A program made the position numbers and the translations under genes. Source: Castellaniella sp035707805 (GTDB taxonomy: Bacteria; Pseudomonadota; Gammaproteobacteria; Burkholderiales; Burkholderiaceae_B). Taken from it: a stretch of 64,000 nt of DNA. Below, piece by piece: positions 1 to 8,116 of the stretch. Position 1 is the stretch's first letter. Each line of letters opens with the position of its first letter. The DNA lies in assembly GCA_035707805.1 (NCBI GenBank), contig DASSTS010000044.1, forward strand, positions 6,478 through 70,477. Direction: 5' to 3'. The notes beneath the pieces were generated by a model that saw only the letters and a list, made by a program, of their open reading frames with translations, searched no databases and was not told the DNA's origin.

Positions 1-212
1 GCAATCTCGAGGGCGGGGAGGAAGTCCCCCTGACGCTGAAGACCACTGCGGCGGCGCTGCCTGCCCTGTACCGGCGCTACTGCGATCTGCACCCCTACGA
101 GGTGCCCGAGTTCCTGGTCCTCGGCGTGGCCGCGGGCAGCATCCCCTATCTGGACTGGGTCCGGGACAGCGTCGTGGTCCCGCCCGCCGGTCCCCAGGCC
201 GCCCGCGGATGA
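1..212 (+). CDS. cutA: CutA divalent-cation tolerance protein, C-terminal part
   Basis: The reading frame starting at base 3 gives the last 69 residues of a CutA1-type protein, ending in TGA at 210-212. The segment HPYEVPEFLVLGV followed by YLDWV is the characteristic C-terminal core of this small trimeric family, which is linked to copper and other divalent-cation tolerance. The 5' part lies outside the window, so start and regulation cannot be judged. The gene sits 28 bases before dsbD on the same strand, and a cutA-dsbD pairing is common in proteobacteria, which supports both calls. Confidence 0.85.
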   Translation, partial: NLEGGEEVPLTLKTTAAALPALYRRYCDLHPYEVPEFLVLGVAAGSIPYLDWVRDSVVVPPAGPQAARG

Positions 213-240
213 CGCGGCGACCGATGAACGAGAAGTCCGT

Positions 241-2256
241 ATGAAGAAAATCCTGTTTGCGCTGTTGCTGGGCGTCCTGTCCCTCGGCGTCCTCGGCTCG
301 GCCCGCGCGGAGGACGATTTCCTGGATCCGGCGACGGCCTTTGCCGGCACGGTCGCCATGGCCGATCCCCTGACCCTGGACGTGCACTACCGGATCGCGC
401 CGGGCTACTACATGTACCAGGAACGCTTCGAGGTCCGGATCGAGGACGCGCAGCGCCGGCTGCTGCTGTTCCGGCGCTCGACGCTGACGCCGCCCGAGGC
501 CGAGACGCGCAAACCGTTGTGGACCGCGCCGCCGCACCTGCCCAAGGGACAGGTGAAATACGATCCGACCTTCGGCCAGGACATGGAGGTCTATCACCGG
601 GGCGTCACCTTGCGCGTGCCGCTGCAGGCGGGCGCCTCCGGGCCGCTGCAGGTGACGGTGACCGGGCAGGGGTGCGCGGACGCCGGATTGTGCTATCCGC
701 CGATGAGCCAGCAGTTCACACTGCTGGCTCAGGGCAGCGGCTACGCCGCCCAGGGCGCCCAGGTCCGGGACCGGGTGCCGCCGCCGCAGGACGAAGCCGC
801 GATTGAAGGGCCGGCGGCCGGCGTCGGTGCTGCCTCGGCGGCGGCTGCCGGGCCGTCCGGAGCCACCGGGCAGGCCGGTGCCGTGCCTGCGGGCCCGATG
901 GGCGATGCGGCCGGGTCCGGCCTGCTGGACCTGGGCGACACCGGCATGGCGGCATGGCTGCACCAGGCGCCCCTATGGCAGATCCTGGGCTTGAGTTTCC
1001 TGCTGGGGATACTGCTGTCGCTCACGCCCTGCGTGCTGCCCATGGTGCCGATCCTGCTGGCCATCATCGCCGGCAAGACGCCGGCGGAGATCGGGCGCGG
1101 CCGGGGCCTGGCCCTGGCCGCTGTCTACGTCCTCGGCATGTCGTTGGTCTATACCGCCCTGGGGGTGGCGGCGGGGCTGCTGGGCGCGGGCCTGGCCGCC
1201 TGGCTGCAATCGCCCTGGGTGCTGGGGACCTTTGCGGTGTTGCTGGCCTTGTTCGCCCTGGCCATGCTGGATGTTTTCACGCTGCAGGCGCCAGTCGGCC
1301 TGCAGTCGCGCCTGCAGGCGTGGCAGCAGCGGCTGCCGGGCGGGCGCGCGGGCGGGGTGCTGCTGATGGGCATGCTGTCGGCGCTGATCGTCGGGCCCTG
1401 CATCGCCGCGCCCCTGGCGGGCGTGCTGCTGTTCATCTCACAGACGGGCGACCTTGCCGTCGGCGGCGGAGCCCTGTTCGCCATGGCCTGGGGCGAGGGC
1501 GTGCTGCTGCTGGCCGTGGGGGCGGGCGCCGGGGCGCTGCTGCCGCGCGCGGGCGCCTGGATGAATCCGCTCAAGGCGGGTTTCGGGCTGCTGCTGCTGG
1601 CGACTGCCTGGTGGATGGCGCAGCCGTTGCTGGCCGCGTCCCTGGCGGTCGCGGGCTGGGTCCTGCTGGCGTTCTGGGCCGCCCTGATGCTGTGGGGCGG
1701 CGGTGCGAGCGCGGCCGCGCCGGCCGGCGCCCTGCGGCTGTTGCTGCGCGCGGCGGCCCTGATGCTGGCTCTGTGGGGGCTGGCCCAGGGCGCCGGCCTG
1801 CTGGCGGGCGGGCGCGACATGCTGCGGCCCCTGGCGCCGTTCGCCGCGAGCGGCGCGCCAGACGCGGATGCTGCGGGCGACACCCAGGCCATTCGGGCGC
1901 GCTTCACGCCGATCCGGTCCGTGGCGGAACTGGATGCGCAGCTGGCGACGACGGACCGTCCGGTCATGCTGGATTTCTATGCCGACTGGTGCGTGTCGTG
2001 CCTGGAAATGGAGAAATTCACGTTCAGCGACGCGCGGGTCGCCGAGGCCATGGGCCGGATGCGCCTGCTGCAGGCGGACGTCACGCGGATGACCGACGAG
2101 GACCGGGCGCTGCTGGCGAGATTCGATCTGTTCGGCCCGCCGGGGATCCTGTTCTTCGACCGGCGGGGCAAGGCGCTGCCCGACGCTCGCGTCGTCGGTT
2201 TCAAGAAGGCCGATGCCTTCCTGGCCGTCCAGCGGCAGGTCTTGTCCGCCCCGTAA
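241..2256 (+). CDS. dsbD: Thiol:disulfide interchange protein DsbD
   Basis: This 671-residue protein matches full-length DsbD, the inner-membrane reductase that passes electrons from cytoplasmic thioredoxin to periplasmic thiol proteins such as DsbC and cytochrome c maturation factors. A signal peptide (about 1-23) leads into the periplasmic alpha domain with its cysteine pair C145/C151. An Ala/Gly-rich linker follows (about 188-225). The membrane domain has about eight hydrophobic segments, with one cysteine in LTPCVLP (C264) and another in GPCIAAP. The C-terminal thioredoxin-like domain carries WCVSC (C584/C587). All three redox pairs are present, so the protein should be active. It converges with tatC. 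Confidence 0.95.
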   Translation: MKKILFALLLGVLSLGVLGSARAEDDFLDPATAFAGTVAMADPLTLDVHYRIAPGYYMYQERFEVRIEDAQRRLLLFRRSTLTPPEAETRKPLWTAPPHLPKGQVKYDPTFGQDMEVYHRGVTLRVPLQAGASGPLQVTVTGQGCADAGLCYPPMSQQFTLLAQGSGYAAQGAQVRDRVPPPQDEAAIEGPAAGVGAASAAAAGPSGATGQAGAVPAGPMGDAAGSGLLDLGDTGMAAWLHQAPLWQILGLSFLLGILLSLTPCVLPMVPILLAIIAGKTPAEIGRGRGLALAAVYVLGMSLVYTALGVAAGLLGAGLAAWLQSPWVLGTFAVLLALFALAMLDVFTLQAPVGLQSRLQAWQQRLPGGRAGGVLLMGMLSALIVGPCIAAPLAGVLLFISQTGDLAVGGGALFAMAWGEGVLLLAVGAGAGALLPRAGAWMNPLKAGFGLLLLATAWWMAQPLLAASLAVAGWVLLAFWAALMLWGGGASAAAPAGALRLLLRAAALMLALWGLAQGAGLLAGGRDMLRPLAPFAASGAPDADAAGDTQAIRARFTPIRSVAELDAQLATTDRPVMLDFYADWCVSCLEMEKFTFSDARVAEAMGRMRLLQADVTRMTDEDRALLARFDLFGPPGILFFDRRGKALPDARVVGFKKADAFLAVQRQVLSAP

Positions 2257-2344
2257 GGGGTGTCATCATGGAAGGCGGCGGTCATGGCGGCGGCTCGGGC
2301 CGCGCGCTGCGAGACGAGCCGGAGGCCCGTCCGTCGGCGTCCGG

Positions 2345-3157
2345 TTACTCGTCCGGCGACGAGTCGCCCTGCCGGGCCAGGGCATCGGCCGTCTCGGCGG
2401 GGTCCTCTTCGGACTGCGTCTTGTTTTTCTCGATGGCGGCGCCCGCCAGGATGCCGATCTCGTACAGCAGGCACAGCGGCGCGGCCAGCAGGATCTGGCT
2501 GAGCACGTCGGGGGGCGTGACCACCGCCGCCAGGACGAAGGCGCCCACGACCACGTAGCCGCGGATTTCGCGCAATTTCTTGACGGTGACCATGCCGGTC
2601 TTGACCAGCAGGACGACCGCGACCGGCACCTCGAAGGTCACGCCGAAGGCGATGAACATCGTCAGCACGAAGTTGACGTAGGCCTCGATGTCCGGCGCCG
2701 GCGTGATGGAATGGGGCGCGAAGTGGGCGATGAACCGGAAGACGGTGTGGAACACCACGAAATAGCAGAACGCCATCCCCAGCAGGAACAGGAAGGTGCT
2801 GGAAATGATCAGCGGCAGGGCCAGGCGCTGCTCGTGCCGGTACAGGCCGGGCGCGACGAAGGCCCATGCCTGGTATAGCACGAAAGGCAGCGACAGCACG
2901 AAGGCGGCCAGCAGCGTGACCTTGATCGGCACCATGAAGGGCGTGATGACCCCGGTGGCGATCATGCGCGTGCCTTCCGGCAGGGACGCCAGCATGGGCT
3001 GGGCCAGGATGTCGTAGATGGCCGAGGGGCCGGGATAGAGGAACAGCACCACGAAGATGCCCAGCACGGCCACGACGGCGCGCAGCAGACGGCTGCGCAG
3101 TTCCATCAGGTGCGAGATGAAGGTGTCCTGGGAGGACGCGTCGGAGGCGTCAGTCAT
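2345..3157 (-). CDS. tatC: Sec-independent protein translocase TatC
   Basis: TatC is the polytopic core and signal-peptide receptor of the twin-arginine translocase, which exports folded proteins. The 270-residue protein has the expected N-terminal segment (FISHLMELRSRLL), the conserved YQAWAFVAPGLY loop and about six hydrophobic helices. Its length is normal for the family. The start at 3157 overlaps the end of tatB by 8 bases, the usual translational coupling in tatABC operons. The C-terminus is a short charged tail of low complexity. Confidence 0.97.
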   Translation of the reverse strand: MTDASDASSQDTFISHLMELRSRLLRAVVAVLGIFVVLFLYPGPSAIYDILAQPMLASLPEGTRMIATGVITPFMVPIKVTLLAAFVLSLPFVLYQAWAFVAPGLYRHEQRLALPLIISSTFLFLLGMAFCYFVVFHTVFRFIAHFAPHSITPAPDIEAYVNFVLTMFIAFGVTFEVPVAVVLLVKTGMVTVKKLREIRGYVVVGAFVLAAVVTPPDVLSQILLAAPLCLLYEIGILAGAAIEKNKTQSEEDPAETADALARQGDSSPDE

Positions 3158-3494
3158 CTTTCTCTTTCTTCACGTCGAGCGCCTTGCGGGCGTCGTCCAG
3201 GGAATTCTCGAGCGCCTGGGCGGGCTGCGCCACGGCGGTCTTGAGTTCGTCGACCGATGAGGTCATGGAAGTCTGCACCGAGCGGGCGGCGTCTTCCATC
3301 TGGTGCTTGATGTCGCCGATTTCCTTCAGGTCGATTTCCTTCTGGATGTCGGACTTGACCTCGTTCACATAGCGCTGGGCGCGGCCGAGCAGGTGCCCGA
3401 CCGTGCGGGCGACCTTGGGCAGGCGTTCCGGACCGATGACGATCAGCGCGATCACGCCGATCAGCATCAGTTCGCTGAAGCTGACATCGAACAT
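3150..3494 (-). CDS. tatB: Twin-arginine translocase subunit TatB
   Basis: TatB pairs with TatC to form the Tat receptor complex. The start was set at the ATG at 3494, because the protein then begins MFDVSFSELMLIG, the canonical TatB N-terminus. The longer upstream frame has no family similarity. The 114-residue product has one N-terminal membrane helix with the hinge sequence IGPERLPK, then an amphipathic helix and a charged tail ending in KKEKDD. TatB is told from TatA by the Glu in its membrane segment and the longer tail. Confidence 0.95.
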   Translation of the reverse strand: MFDVSFSELMLIGVIALIVIGPERLPKVARTVGHLLGRAQRYVNEVKSDIQKEIDLKEIGDIKHQMEDAARSVQTSMTSSVDELKTAVAQPAQALENSLDDARKALDVKKEKDD

Positions 3495-3519
3495 GGTGTT
3501 TACGGTCCGGGATGCGGGA

Positions 3520-3747
3520 TCAGGCGTCGGTCTTTTCGCGCGCCTGGACGTCCACCGTGTTGGAATCCTCGACTTGCTGGGTGACGGCCGGCTTGTCGGC
3601 ATCCTGCTGGGCGTCCTTCATGCCTTTCTTGAAGCCCTTGACGGCCCCGCCGAGGTCCTCGCCGACGTTGCGCAGTTTTTTGGTACCGAAAATCAAGGCG
3701 ACGATGACCAGAACGATCAGCCAGTGCCAGATGCTGAAACTACCCAT
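3520..3747 (-). CDS. tatA: Twin-arginine translocase subunit TatA
   Basis: TatA oligomerises to form the protein-conducting element of the Tat pathway. The chosen ATG at 3747 has an AAGGAG ribosome site about 7 bases upstream, and the 75-residue product begins MGSFSIWHWLIVLVIVALIF, a typical TatA membrane helix. FGTKKLRNVGEDLG, the hinge and amphipathic helix, follows. The first gene of the tatABC set, it lies 10 bases after the HIT-protein gene, so the Tat genes are probably co-transcribed with the his operon. Confidence 0.95.
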   Translation of the reverse strand: MGSFSIWHWLIVLVIVALIFGTKKLRNVGEDLGGAVKGFKKGMKDAQQDADKPAVTQQVEDSNTVDVQAREKTDA

Positions 3748-3757
3748 GAGGGACTCC

Positions 3758-4126
3758 TTAGGCGGCCGGTGCCGCGCGTTTTGACCAGGGGCGTGCGCCG
3801 CCCAGGATGTGAAAGTGCAGGTGATCGATTTCCTGACCGCCTTCAATGCCGGTATTGGCCACCAGCCTGAAGCCGCCCGCCGGCATCGGATTGCAGCCGT
3901 TCTCGGCCGCCAGTCGCGGCGCCAGCTGCAGCATGCGCGCCAGCCATTCGCTGTCGCCCGGCCCGATGTCGGCCATCGAGGCGATGTGGTGCCGGGGGAT
4001 CAGCAGCAGGTGCACCGGCGCGGCCGGATTGATGTCGTGGAACGCGAGAAATTCGTCGTCTTCGTGCACGATGCGGGCTGGGATCTCGTGCCGGGCGATT
4101 TTACAGAACAGGCAATCGTGACTCAT
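3758..4126 (-). CDS. hinT: HIT-family nucleotide hydrolase (HinT-like)
   Basis: The 122-residue protein has the histidine-triad motif HLHFHILGG near its C-terminus. It also has the N-terminal CLFCKI motif of the HinT branch, whose members are purine nucleoside phosphoramidases. Length and architecture are normal for a single-domain HIT protein. It sits between hisE and tatA, a conserved place in betaproteobacteria. The symbol follows family membership; the physiological substrate is not known from sequence. Confidence 0.88.
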   Translation of the reverse strand: MSHDCLFCKIARHEIPARIVHEDDEFLAFHDINPAAPVHLLLIPRHHIASMADIGPGDSEWLARMLQLAPRLAAENGCNPMPAGGFRLVANTGIEGGQEIDHLHFHILGGARPWSKRAAPAA

Positions 4127-4252
4127 GAGGTTCTACGCGGATGGGGCCGGACATCGACCCGCTCAACCTCGTATGTTGCCACAATTTTCCTGGCATTGTG
4201 CTGATCAGGCCGGTGAATGCCGCTGCGTGAGGGTATGTCCTAGGACAGGGCC

Positions 4253-4612
4253 TCATTCCTTGGGGCGGGCGGCCTTTTCGGCCAGGCCGGACAGGCCTTC
4301 GCGGCGGGCGAGCTCGGCCAGCACGTCCTCGGGCCGCAGGCCGAAATGGGTCAGGGCGACCAGGCAGTGGAACCACAGGTCCGCGGTTTCGGCCACGATG
4401 CGGTCGGGCGTGCCGTCCTTGGCCGCCATGACGAGCTCGGTGGCTTCTTCCCCGATCTTTTTCAGGAAGGCGTCCGGCCCGCGGGCCAGGAGCTTGGCGG
4501 TGTAGGACGTCGCCGGGTCGCCGCCGCGGTCGGGCCGGCGGGTGGCCAGGGTGTCGGCCAGGCGCGCCAGCAGGTCGGTGTTGGAGGATGAGGCAGTGTC
4601 AGCGGAAGTCAT
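4253..4612 (-). CDS. hisE: Phosphoribosyl-ATP pyrophosphatase HisE
   Basis: HisE removes pyrophosphate from phosphoribosyl-ATP, the second step of histidine synthesis. The 119-residue product has the all-alpha MazG-like fold signatures: GDPATSYTAKLL, the acidic KKIGEEATELVMAAKD helix and ETADLWFHCLVAL, with the metal-binding Glu/Asp residues. It is separate from hisI, whereas enteric bacteria fuse the two. It is the last his gene of the operon, 50 bases after hisI. The 126 bases between it and hinT show no clear terminator. Confidence 0.95.
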   Translation of the reverse strand: MTSADTASSSNTDLLARLADTLATRRPDRGGDPATSYTAKLLARGPDAFLKKIGEEATELVMAAKDGTPDRIVAETADLWFHCLVALTHFGLRPEDVLAELARREGLSGLAEKAARPKE

Positions 4613-4662
4613 GTCGGGTGGCCGTCGATGGCGGGACGCCGGGGGCGGCGTCCTGGCGCACG

Positions 4663-5091
4663 CTAGGCGTGCGGGGTCTTGTAGATGGAATGCGGGTCCT
4701 TCAGGACCGGATCCCGGATGACCCAGGCGCCGTCCTGCGCGTCCAGGCTGCGGAAGAAGCAGTGCGCCCGGCCGGTGTGGCAGGCGATGCCGCCGAGCTG
4801 GGTGACCTTGAGCAGCACCACGTCGCCGTCGCAGTCCAGACGGATGTCATGGACCCGCTGGACGTGTCCGGATTCCTCGCCTTTGCGCCACAGGCGCTGG
4901 CGGGACCGGGAGAAATACACGGCCTGCCCGGTGCGGACAGTCTCCTGGATGGATTCGGCGTTCATCCACGCCATCATCAGCACCGCGCCGCTGTCGGCGT
5001 CCTGGGCGATGGCGGGAATCAGGCCCTGCTCGTCAAAGCGCAGGGCCGCAAGCCAGGCGGGCCCGCCGGCGGGAAGATCGCTGGATGTCAT
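4663..5091 (-). CDS. hisI: Phosphoribosyl-AMP cyclohydrolase HisI
   Basis: HisI opens the purine ring of phosphoribosyl-AMP, step three of histidine synthesis. The start at 5091 overlaps the hisF stop in an ATGA junction and gives a 142-residue protein. The metal-binding sites DCDGD (C87) and CHTGRAHC (C104, C111) match the zinc and magnesium ligands of the family. WRKGEESGH is also conserved. The length is normal for a monofunctional HisI. Confidence 0.95.
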   Translation of the reverse strand: MTSSDLPAGGPAWLAALRFDEQGLIPAIAQDADSGAVLMMAWMNAESIQETVRTGQAVYFSRSRQRLWRKGEESGHVQRVHDIRLDCDGDVVLLKVTQLGGIACHTGRAHCFFRSLDAQDGAWVIRDPVLKDPHSIYKTPHA

Positions 5092-5933
5092 GCTCGTCGC
5101 ACCGGAATGCCCTGGCCGGCCAGGAAGTCCTTGGCCTCGGCCAGGGTGTGTTGGCCGAAATGGAAGATGCTGGCCGCCAGCACCGCGCTGGCATGGCCCA
5201 GGGTGACGCCGTCGGCCAGGTGCTGCAGCGTGCCGACGCCGCCGGATGCGATCACCGGGACGGGGACTGCGTCGGAGACCGCGCGGGTCAGCTCGAGGTC
5301 GAAGCCGGATTTCGTGCCGTCGCGGTCCATGCTGGTCAAGAGGAGCTCGCCGGCGCCCAGATCGGCCATGCGGCGCGCCCATTGCACGGCGTCCAGCCCG
5401 GCGCTGCGGCGCCCGCCATGGGTGAAGACCTCCCAGCGGGGCGCCTGGCCGGGCGCGGACACGCGGCGCGCGTCGATCGCCACGACGATGCATTGCGAGC
5501 CGTGGTGGCGGGCGGCCTCGGCGACCAGTTCGGGCCGCGCGACGGCGGCGCTGTTGATGGAGACCTTGTCGGCGCCGGCGTCCAGCAGGCGCTGCACGTC
5601 GGCCACCTGGCGCACGCCGCCGCCGACGGTCAGGGGAATGAAGACCTGGCGCGCGACGGATTCGATGATGGGCAGGATCAGGTCGCGCTCGTCGGACGTG
5701 GCGGTGATGTCCAGGAAGGTCAGTTCGTCGGCGCCCTGCTCGTCGTAGCGGCGGGCGATTTCCACCGGATCGCCGGCATCGGCCAGGTTGACGAAGTTGA
5801 CGCCCTTGACCACGCGCCCGGCATTGACGTCCAGGCACGGGATGATGCGGCAGCACAGGCCCGAGACCGGATCCTGGACGGCGGCGCCACCGTCGTCGGG
5901 AGGAAGGGCGGCACGGGGCATGGCGGCGTTCAT
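5088..5933 (-). CDS. hisF: Imidazole glycerol phosphate synthase cyclase subunit HisF
   Basis: HisF is the TIM-barrel half of imidazole glycerol phosphate synthase; it uses ammonia from HisH. The catalytic Asp residues lie in CLDVNAGRVVKG and SMDRDGTKSG. The start at 5933 (ATG overlapping the hisA stop) gives 281 residues and places the conserved RIIPCLDV at residue 29. Family members usually start only a few residues before this motif, so this copy has an extension of about 25 residues. An alternative ATG at 5921 would shorten it by four. Confidence 0.94.
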   Translation of the reverse strand: MNAAMPRAALPPDDGGAAVQDPVSGLCCRIIPCLDVNAGRVVKGVNFVNLADAGDPVEIARRYDEQGADELTFLDITATSDERDLILPIIESVARQVFIPLTVGGGVRQVADVQRLLDAGADKVSINSAAVARPELVAEAARHHGSQCIVVAIDARRVSAPGQAPRWEVFTHGGRRSAGLDAVQWARRMADLGAGELLLTSMDRDGTKSGFDLELTRAVSDAVPVPVIASGGVGTLQHLADGVTLGHASAVLAASIFHFGQHTLAEAKDFLAGQGIPVRRA

Positions 5934-6715
5934 TCCGTGGGCCCGGACAGGGCGCCGTCGGCCGCCGCGTCCTCGACCCCGCACAGCGAATCGGCCAGGC
6001 TTTGGGCGGCTGCGAATTCCAGCGTGCCCTCGTAGAGGCTGCGGCCCAGGATGGCGCCATCGACGCCCTGGTCGGCCACGGCGCACAGGGCGCGGATGTC
6101 GTCCAGCGAGGCCACGCCGCCGGAGGCGATGACCGGGATGCGGACCTGCTGCGCCAGACGCACGGTGGCCTCGACGTTGACGCCGCTCAGCATGCCGTCG
6201 CGGCCGATGTCGGTGTAGATGATGGATTCGCAGCCGTAGTCCTCGAACTTGCGGGCCAGGTCGATGACGTCGTGGCGGGTGAGCTTGGACCAGCCGTCGG
6301 TGGCGACCTTGCCGTCGCGGGCGTCGAGCCCGACGATGATGTGGCCCGGAAAGGCGGAGCAGGCGTCGCTGAGGAAGCCCGGATCCTTGACCGCCGCGGT
6401 GCCGATGATCACGTAGGAGATGCCGTTGTCCAGGTAGTATTCCACGGTGTCCAGGTCGCGGATGCCGCCGCCGATCTGGATGGGGATTTCCTCGTCGATG
6501 GCGTCGACGATCGCCTCGATGGCGGCGCGGTTGCGCGGCTTGCCGGCGACGGCGCCGTTCAGATCCACCAGGTGCAGGCGGCGCGCGCCCTGTTGGGCCC
6601 ACTGGCTCGCCATGGCGGCGGGATCTTCGGAAAAGACGGTGGCATCGGCCAGGTCGCCTTGGCGCAGGCGCACGCAGCGGCCGTCTTTGAGGTCGATGGC
6701 GGGGATCAGAAGCAT
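5930..6715 (-). CDS. hisA: Phosphoribosylformimino-5-aminoimidazole carboxamide ribotide isomerase HisA
   Basis: HisA catalyses the Amadori rearrangement before the HisHF step. The 261-residue TIM barrel starts with MLLIPAIDLKDGRCVRL, carrying the first catalytic Asp, and has GLDARDGKVA with the second. The phosphate-binding motifs GGGIRDLDTV and ASGGVASLDDI are intact. It overlaps hisF by four bases and follows hisH by 44 bases. The C-terminus has a short tail of about 15 residues beyond the usual end. Confidence 0.96.
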   Translation of the reverse strand: MLLIPAIDLKDGRCVRLRQGDLADATVFSEDPAAMASQWAQQGARRLHLVDLNGAVAGKPRNRAAIEAIVDAIDEEIPIQIGGGIRDLDTVEYYLDNGISYVIIGTAAVKDPGFLSDACSAFPGHIIVGLDARDGKVATDGWSKLTRHDVIDLARKFEDYGCESIIYTDIGRDGMLSGVNVEATVRLAQQVRIPVIASGGVASLDDIRALCAVADQGVDGAILGRSLYEGTLEFAAAQSLADSLCGVEDAAADGALSGPTE

Positions 6716-6759
6716 GGTCGTCGTGTCAGTGCAGGAAGAAGGGGAAACCCGGACCTGAG

Positions 6760-7413
6760 TCAGGGCTGCCAGCGGGTGAAGTTGCGATACATCTGCAAGC
6801 CGGGTGCGGCGCTCTTTTCTGGGTGAAACTGTACGGCAAAAATATTGTCGGCCGCAACGGCGCAGCAGAAAGCGTGCCCGTAGCGGCTGGTGGCCGCCGT
6901 GAGCGCGTCGTCGGCCGGCTCGGCGTAGTAGCTGTGGACGAAGTAGAACGGCGTGTCCTGCCCGATGCCTTCCCAGAGGGGATGGGGGCCGGTCCGGCTG
7001 ACCGCGTTCCAGCCCATGTGCGGAACCTTGAGGCGCACGGCGGGGCTCTCGTCGTCGGCGGGCCGCTGGAAGGCCGGCCCCTGGAAGCGCCGGACGCGGC
7101 CCGGGAACAGGCCCAGGCCGGGGGTATCACCCTCGTCGCTGCCCTCGAACAGCATCTGCTCGCCCACGCACACCCCAAGCAGCGGTTTCTCGCGGGCGGC
7201 CCGCAGGACGGCGTCGCGCAGGCCCGACGTTTCCAGCGTGTGCATGCAGTCGGGCATGGCGCCCTGTCCGGGAAAGACGACGCGGTCGGCCGCCAGGATC
7301 TCGGCCGGGCTGCGCGCGATGCCGATGTCGTGGTCGGGAGCCGCGGCCTGCAGGGCGCGGGCGACCGAGTGGAAATTGCCCATGCCGTAGTCGACGATGG
7401 CGATGCGAGTCAC
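6760..7413 (-). CDS. hisH: Imidazole glycerol phosphate synthase amidotransferase subunit HisH
   Basis: HisH is the glutaminase that supplies ammonia to HisF. The class I triad is visible: nucleophile C82 in GVCVGEQ, and His and Glu in QFHPEKS. No in-frame ATG precedes the conserved RIAIVDYGMGN start within the gap, so GTG at 7411-7413 is used, giving 217 residues. An AGGA sequence lies about ten bases upstream. The ATG further upstream in this frame lies inside hisB and is not credible. Confidence 0.93.
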   Translation of the reverse strand: MTRIAIVDYGMGNFHSVARALQAAAPDHDIGIARSPAEILAADRVVFPGQGAMPDCMHTLETSGLRDAVLRAAREKPLLGVCVGEQMLFEGSDEGDTPGLGLFPGRVRRFQGPAFQRPADDESPAVRLKVPHMGWNAVSRTGPHPLWEGIGQDTPFYFVHSYYAEPADDALTAATSRYGHAFCCAVAADNIFAVQFHPEKSAAPGLQMYRNFTRWQP

Positions 7414-7468
7414 GATGCGGGTCCTGAGTAAGGAGGTGCGATGGAGAAAGGCGGCCGTCCGTCGCCGG

Positions 7469-8056
7469 TCAGAGAGAGCCCTTGGTCGAGGGGATCGCGC
7501 CGCCGGCCCGGAGGTCGACTTCGGTGGCCATGCGCAGCGCCCGGCCGAAGGCCTTGAAGATGGTCTCGCACTGGTGGTGGGCGTTCTCGCCGCGCAGGTT
7601 GTCGATGTGCACGGTCGCAAGGGCGTGATTGACGAAGCCCTGGAAGAATTCGCGGGCGAGGTCCACGTCGAAGGCGCCGATGCGCGCGCGCGTGTAGTCC
7701 ACGCGGTAGAACAGGCCGGGACGGCCGGAGAGGTCCACCACCACGCGCGACAGCGCCTCGTCCAAGGGCACGTAGGCGTGGCCGTAGCGGCGCAGGCCCG
7801 CCTTGTTGCCGGCGGCGGCCGCGAACGCCTGGCCCAGGGTGATGCCCACGTCCTCGACGCTGTGGTGATCGTCGATATGAGTGTCGCCGTCGCAGTGGAT
7901 GTCCAGGTCGAACAGGCCGTGGCGGGCGATCTGGTCCAGCATGTGGTCGAGGAACGGCACGCCGGTATTGAGCGTGCGGGAACCAGTGCCGTCCAGGTTC
8001 AGCGTGACGCGGATGCGGGTTTCCTGGGTGTTGCGTTCGATCGTGGCGGTGCGCAT
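7469..8056 (-). CDS. hisB: Imidazoleglycerol-phosphate dehydratase HisB
   Basis: HisB dehydrates imidazole glycerol phosphate. This 195-residue protein is the monofunctional dehydratase; the phosphatase domain of the enteric HisB is lacking. The two manganese-binding repeats are seen as DDHHSVEDVG and NAHHQCETIFKAFG. Histidinol-phosphate phosphatase must therefore be encoded elsewhere. It follows hisD by only 60 bases, leaving no room for hisC. Confidence 0.96.
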   Translation of the reverse strand: MRTATIERNTQETRIRVTLNLDGTGSRTLNTGVPFLDHMLDQIARHGLFDLDIHCDGDTHIDDHHSVEDVGITLGQAFAAAAGNKAGLRRYGHAYVPLDEALSRVVVDLSGRPGLFYRVDYTRARIGAFDVDLAREFFQGFVNHALATVHIDNLRGENAHHQCETIFKAFGRALRMATEVDLRAGGAIPSTKGSL

Positions 8057-8116
8057 GGCGGGGGCAGGATCCTGTGCGGTGGCGGTCGCGAGACCGGAAG
8101 TAGCGGTGGTGCGGCC

